DNA from: Ectocarpus siliculosus
Lineage: Eukaryota > Sar > Phaeophyceae > Ectocarpales > Ectocarpaceae
DNA length: 64,000 nucleotides
Assembly: GCA_000310025.1 (NCBI GenBank)
Contig: FN649740.1
Span: 2,643,296 to 2,707,295 of the forward strand
Direction of reading: 5' to 3'
A program made the translations under genes and the position numbers. The stretch's first letter is position 1. Every line of letters begins with the position of its first letter. Shown in pieces: positions 61,069-64,000 of the stretch. A model generated the notes under the pieces. It saw only the letters and a list, made by a program, of their open reading frames with translations, had not been told where the DNA came from and ran no database searches.

Positions 61069-62519
61069 TCTAAAAAAAAAAAACAGCTGCTGTCAAGACA
61101 CGCGTGACCGAGAAATAGCGGCAAGGAGAATGGCCATTCAACAGCAGCACGGCAAAAGACACTCCCCGGCTTGTATCTCCATCTAATACTGCTTGTACCG
61201 GTCGTTGGCTGTCTGCGTCATCTTGTTTGCCGTCTGTCTGTCTGACGCCCGTGCACGTCTACGGATTTGCAGACATGCGAGGCTCTTACAATATCGCCTC
61301 TGGTTGATGTATATGCCACCGCCTACCGGCGTATGGTACCGAGCAGCGCCCCGGAGCTTCCCGACACCAATACGCGCTTTCAACCTACCGTTGGCCAGAA
61401 TTCGCTGCCGTAACCACTGCTTACAAGGTCTTATGTGCACGCCACTTTTTGGGGGGGAGGTTGTCAAGCATCCCGTATCTCCACGCTGGATCAGCAGCCT
61501 GCTACATGTACTTTGGTGTTGTCTTCACTTCAAATCAGCGCTCACAGCACTGGTGCCGTTTACACCAACCCGTGGTCACACAGAAGAGCCCCTCTCTACC
61601 CTCCCCTCCTGCGGTACTTTGCCTTCGATTTTTTATGCGAGAGGAGTTCAGCACTCTCTTCCCTCTGTGTACACACGAACTAGCGCTATCCACTAGGCCA
61701 GAAGCGGAAGCGAGAGAAAAACTAACTTTGCAAGAAAAGCTCGCCTACGCCGGGATTCGAACCGCTGACCTGACCTCTAGAAGGTTTCGAGGATACCAAC
61801 TAGACCACCGGGGCGACAGGTGTTGCAAGCGCAATAAGAAACAAACGTTCGCATGAGGTAGGATGCATATCACGTGTGTCGCTGCTGTTGTTAGCCTGCG
61901 TAGTAAAAACCGTTCGGACCTCGGTGCAAGTCCGTCCCTCCATTTTCCAACAAGTACTGGTGCCCGAGACAGTTTATCGCACGAGATAAAGTCTACCTAA
62001 TGCGTTTGGGTGCGCCGCGCTGGTTATGGCGGCTTCGCGCAGAATCTGCACAAAATGCAATCATGGGCTGTGGCTGTCCGGATACGAACACCATGTTCAT
62101 ACTGGTCGCGGCGCTAGGGGTACAGGGGACATAAAAACTGGAATCGAAGTGTCGGACATTTCCCCGTTTGCCCTCCAGAGGTGTCGAAGAGGCGGCGGTC
62201 ATGCCGCACTTACGAAGAAGGGACCATCTCAACACTTCTCTTCATGGCACGTTTTCACGAAAGTTGTCAACCACCCGGTGTGTACTGTACTTAACACCCC
62301 CCATGCGGAAAAAGATAACAAAAGCTCGTTAAAGTGGACGTTATCACTCGTTATTATGTCTATCACATGTATGTCTCGTCTGTGACTGTTCTGTGAAAAA
62401 CCCTTTGACGCCGTTCGTGTGTCAATCGCTTCGCTGGAAGAGAAGCTTTGACCATGTACGTCGACCTGTGGGTCTCCAGCAAGTTGTAACACTTCTTGTA
62501 AATCACCGGAGAAAAAGAG
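61069..62519. other. Region without supported protein gene
   Basis: Apart from the tRNA-like sequence at 61741-61816, I see no splice-consistent coding here. Open frames up to about 170 residues lack recognisable composition. Confidence 0.4.
61741..61816 (-). pseudogene. tRNA-like sequence, probably a tRNA pseudogene or SINE head
   Basis: On the minus strand 76 bases carry a perfect pol III A box (TGGTCTAGTTGG) and B box (GGTTCGAATCC) at tRNA spacing, followed by TTTT (61735-61738). Five acceptor pairs (TCGCC with GGCGA) form, and a 7-base anticodon-like loop can be drawn, but the T stem has only two of five pairs and position 33 is not T. I therefore do not assign an anticodon. It could still be transcribed by pol III. 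Confidence 0.55.
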
Positions 62520-62780
62520 AAGGAAATCACCTGGATTGAGGAGCAGATGAAGGTATGATTCCGCGCTGATACCCAGCCCCGAGGAACCGATCTACGCACG
62601 AACTGTACTCGGCTACAAAGGCGAGAGAAGTATGCATATGAGCGTCTATTTAGCTGTGTTCACACCTTTGGTGGGAATGCAAGCAAGAGGCCATTTCCGA
62701 CTACAAGAACAAGTGGCCGACGGAGGAGAGTCCCAAAAATCCAGCGAACTCCCGCAATGCATGGAATGCTCAGGATCGGG
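62520..62780 (+). other. Weak coding traces on the plus strand, unknown
   Basis: Short open pieces look protein-like: KEITWIEEQMK (62520-62552, then GTATGA), a middle piece (62584-62629) and AISDYKNKWPTEESPKNPAN onward (62688-62780). The phases can be joined, but the implied introns are only 31 and 58 bases, far shorter than elsewhere in the window. It may be a frameshifted or decayed gene, or part of a larger gene running off the right edge. Confidence 0.2.
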
Positions 62781-63516
62781 GTACCAATTTTGTAGCATGG
62801 AAAATGCACGCATGTACATCGCTGCGATGGGTCATACACACACCCCGCCTCGTGCCATCTGAAACGGCAGAGGGCGAAATTTGGTATGCATGCACCACCT
62901 CTCAGATATAGGGTGGTCAACTGCCAGCCCCAAAACACCCTTTTGTGTGCATACCACCGTTGTATTCTTGACAGGCGCACGACCTTGTTCGTGTCCTTTC
63001 TTCTTTTTCTTTGCTGCTGATCGCTGACCAACCACACTGCTGTACCCCGATAGTTTCATGCCTCGTAACAACGGAGCTTGATGCGCCCCTTCCAAACGGT
63101 TGCCATACCAGGTGTAGAGTGTGATTGTTTTATGCTTTGTGTGTAAGGTATTCAGTCGCAGAACCCTTTGGATGACTTCCTGCCATGGTGATGAGGGCGC
63201 ACAAGTGTAGCCATGTCCTACAGCAGACACGGTTACAAAGCTACACATGTACGTATAGTCTGGATTCGGGGCGTCAGTTGTTTCGGCGTTATTTCTTCTG
63301 GAGGAATGGGTGGATGAAACACGAGAAAGGAACGTGGTGTAATATTAACGTAACGTCACACTGCGGTTTTTCTTCTCCACGTGTCCTTCGTGCCCTTCCT
63401 CGGCGGCTCTGAATGTTTACAGCGGCAACATTCACAGCCGTATTTTCCCTCGTCGACCATGAAGCTGAGCGGACGCGAATCAATCGCTTCTTTCAAGTGT
63501 ACAAAAGATTGAACAG

Positions 63517-63626
63517 GGCTTGCTCGGGACGAACACTTGAACTATGTCTGCCTTGGAACCCAGTCGCACACAAACAACGGTTGGTGCACTACCAGGTATG
63601 TTGGCACGGTCCTGTTCTCTCTCTCG

Positions 63627-63720
<94 letters not shown>

Positions 63721-64000
63721 GCCACTGCTGTCTGTCTTATCTGTCCCTCTCTCTCTTTCCGCCAATCTCGCGATATAGACCTACTACTGCTGAATCATCA
63801 TATTCATCGTTGTCCCTCGAACAGACATCTGCCGGAGTGCGTCCCGCCCATGAATGACCCACGCGCGCCGGCGAGCCGCGGGTGGTCTTGCTGCGCACCA
63901 GCGGAACGGAGAGCCAGAGATTTGGCATGTTGCGTGTGTGTGTCGTTGCGTCGTGGCAGAAAAAGGCCAATCCTACAAAAAAGCAGGGTACACCTAGTGA
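63517..64000 (+). CDS. Possible two exons of an unrecognised plus-strand gene, running off the window
   Basis: Exon 63517-63595 (LARDEHLNYVCLGTQSHT onward, ending WCTTR, donor GTATGT) and exon 63825 to the window edge (HLPECVPPMNDPRAPASRG onward, Cys-rich) join in phase 2. The intron holds the long CT run. The second exon has no stop before base 64000. No family is recognised. The evidence is one good donor and frame agreement only. Confidence 0.25.
63621..63718. repeat. (CT)n microsatellite of about 95 bases
   Basis: A nearly pure CT run of about 40 or more units, the longest simple repeat in the window. On either strand it yields artificial Leu-Ser or Arg-Glu frames. Confidence 0.95.

Noticed and set aside
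61905-61942. A second tRNA fragment
   Set aside because: A T-arm-like hairpin can be drawn, but there is no A box or acceptor stem around it.

Overview
The window looks like nuclear DNA of a multicellular or flagellated stramenopile, most likely a brown alga of the Ectocarpus type. That is inferred from style, not from a database match: GC-rich coding exons, many short exons split by GT-AG introns of about 300-1000 bases, abundant G/C homopolymers and CAG/CT microsatellites, small non-autonomous repeats inside introns, and a 100-N scaffold gap. There is no bacterial or viral layout. Gene models were built by hand by requiring splice sites and intron phases to agree from exon to exon, so exon lists are inferences that transcript data could confirm.

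Left to right: (1) 272-14685, + strand, a kinesin lacking only its first exons (outside the window), with a complete motor core, long coiled coil and acidic C-terminus, probably kinesin-4 class. (2) about 15358-17665, + strand, a SAP-domain protein with a long Gly/Ser/Ala tail, 5' exon not found. (3) 19622-40314, - strand, a coiled-coil protein of about 1,858 residues in about 34 exons, tail-to-tail with gene 2. (4) 40622-44495, - strand, an 808-residue protein of unknown family, tandem with gene 3. (5) 44757-50924, + strand, a 709-residue coiled-coil protein resembling CCDC148, head-to-head with gene 4 across 261 bases. (6) 53845 to about 60207, - strand, a PX-domain protein with a very large low-complexity region. 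(7) 60.6-64 kb, only weak + strand coding traces, an inverted-repeat element and a tRNA-like sequence.

Four of the six solid genes encode coiled-coil or motor proteins, so the neighbourhood is rich in cytoskeleton-type genes. A shared role for the divergent pair 4/5 is possible but unproven.

Non-genic content: a small inverted-repeat transposon family (three copies, two in introns), a second dispersed repeat family (four copies in both orientations), a 15-bp minisatellite open on both strands, two tandem duplications of exon ends with their splice donors in the kinesin, a 240-bp inverted repeat around a possible exon, and a scaffold gap whose two flanks are the same roughly 512 bases read twice.
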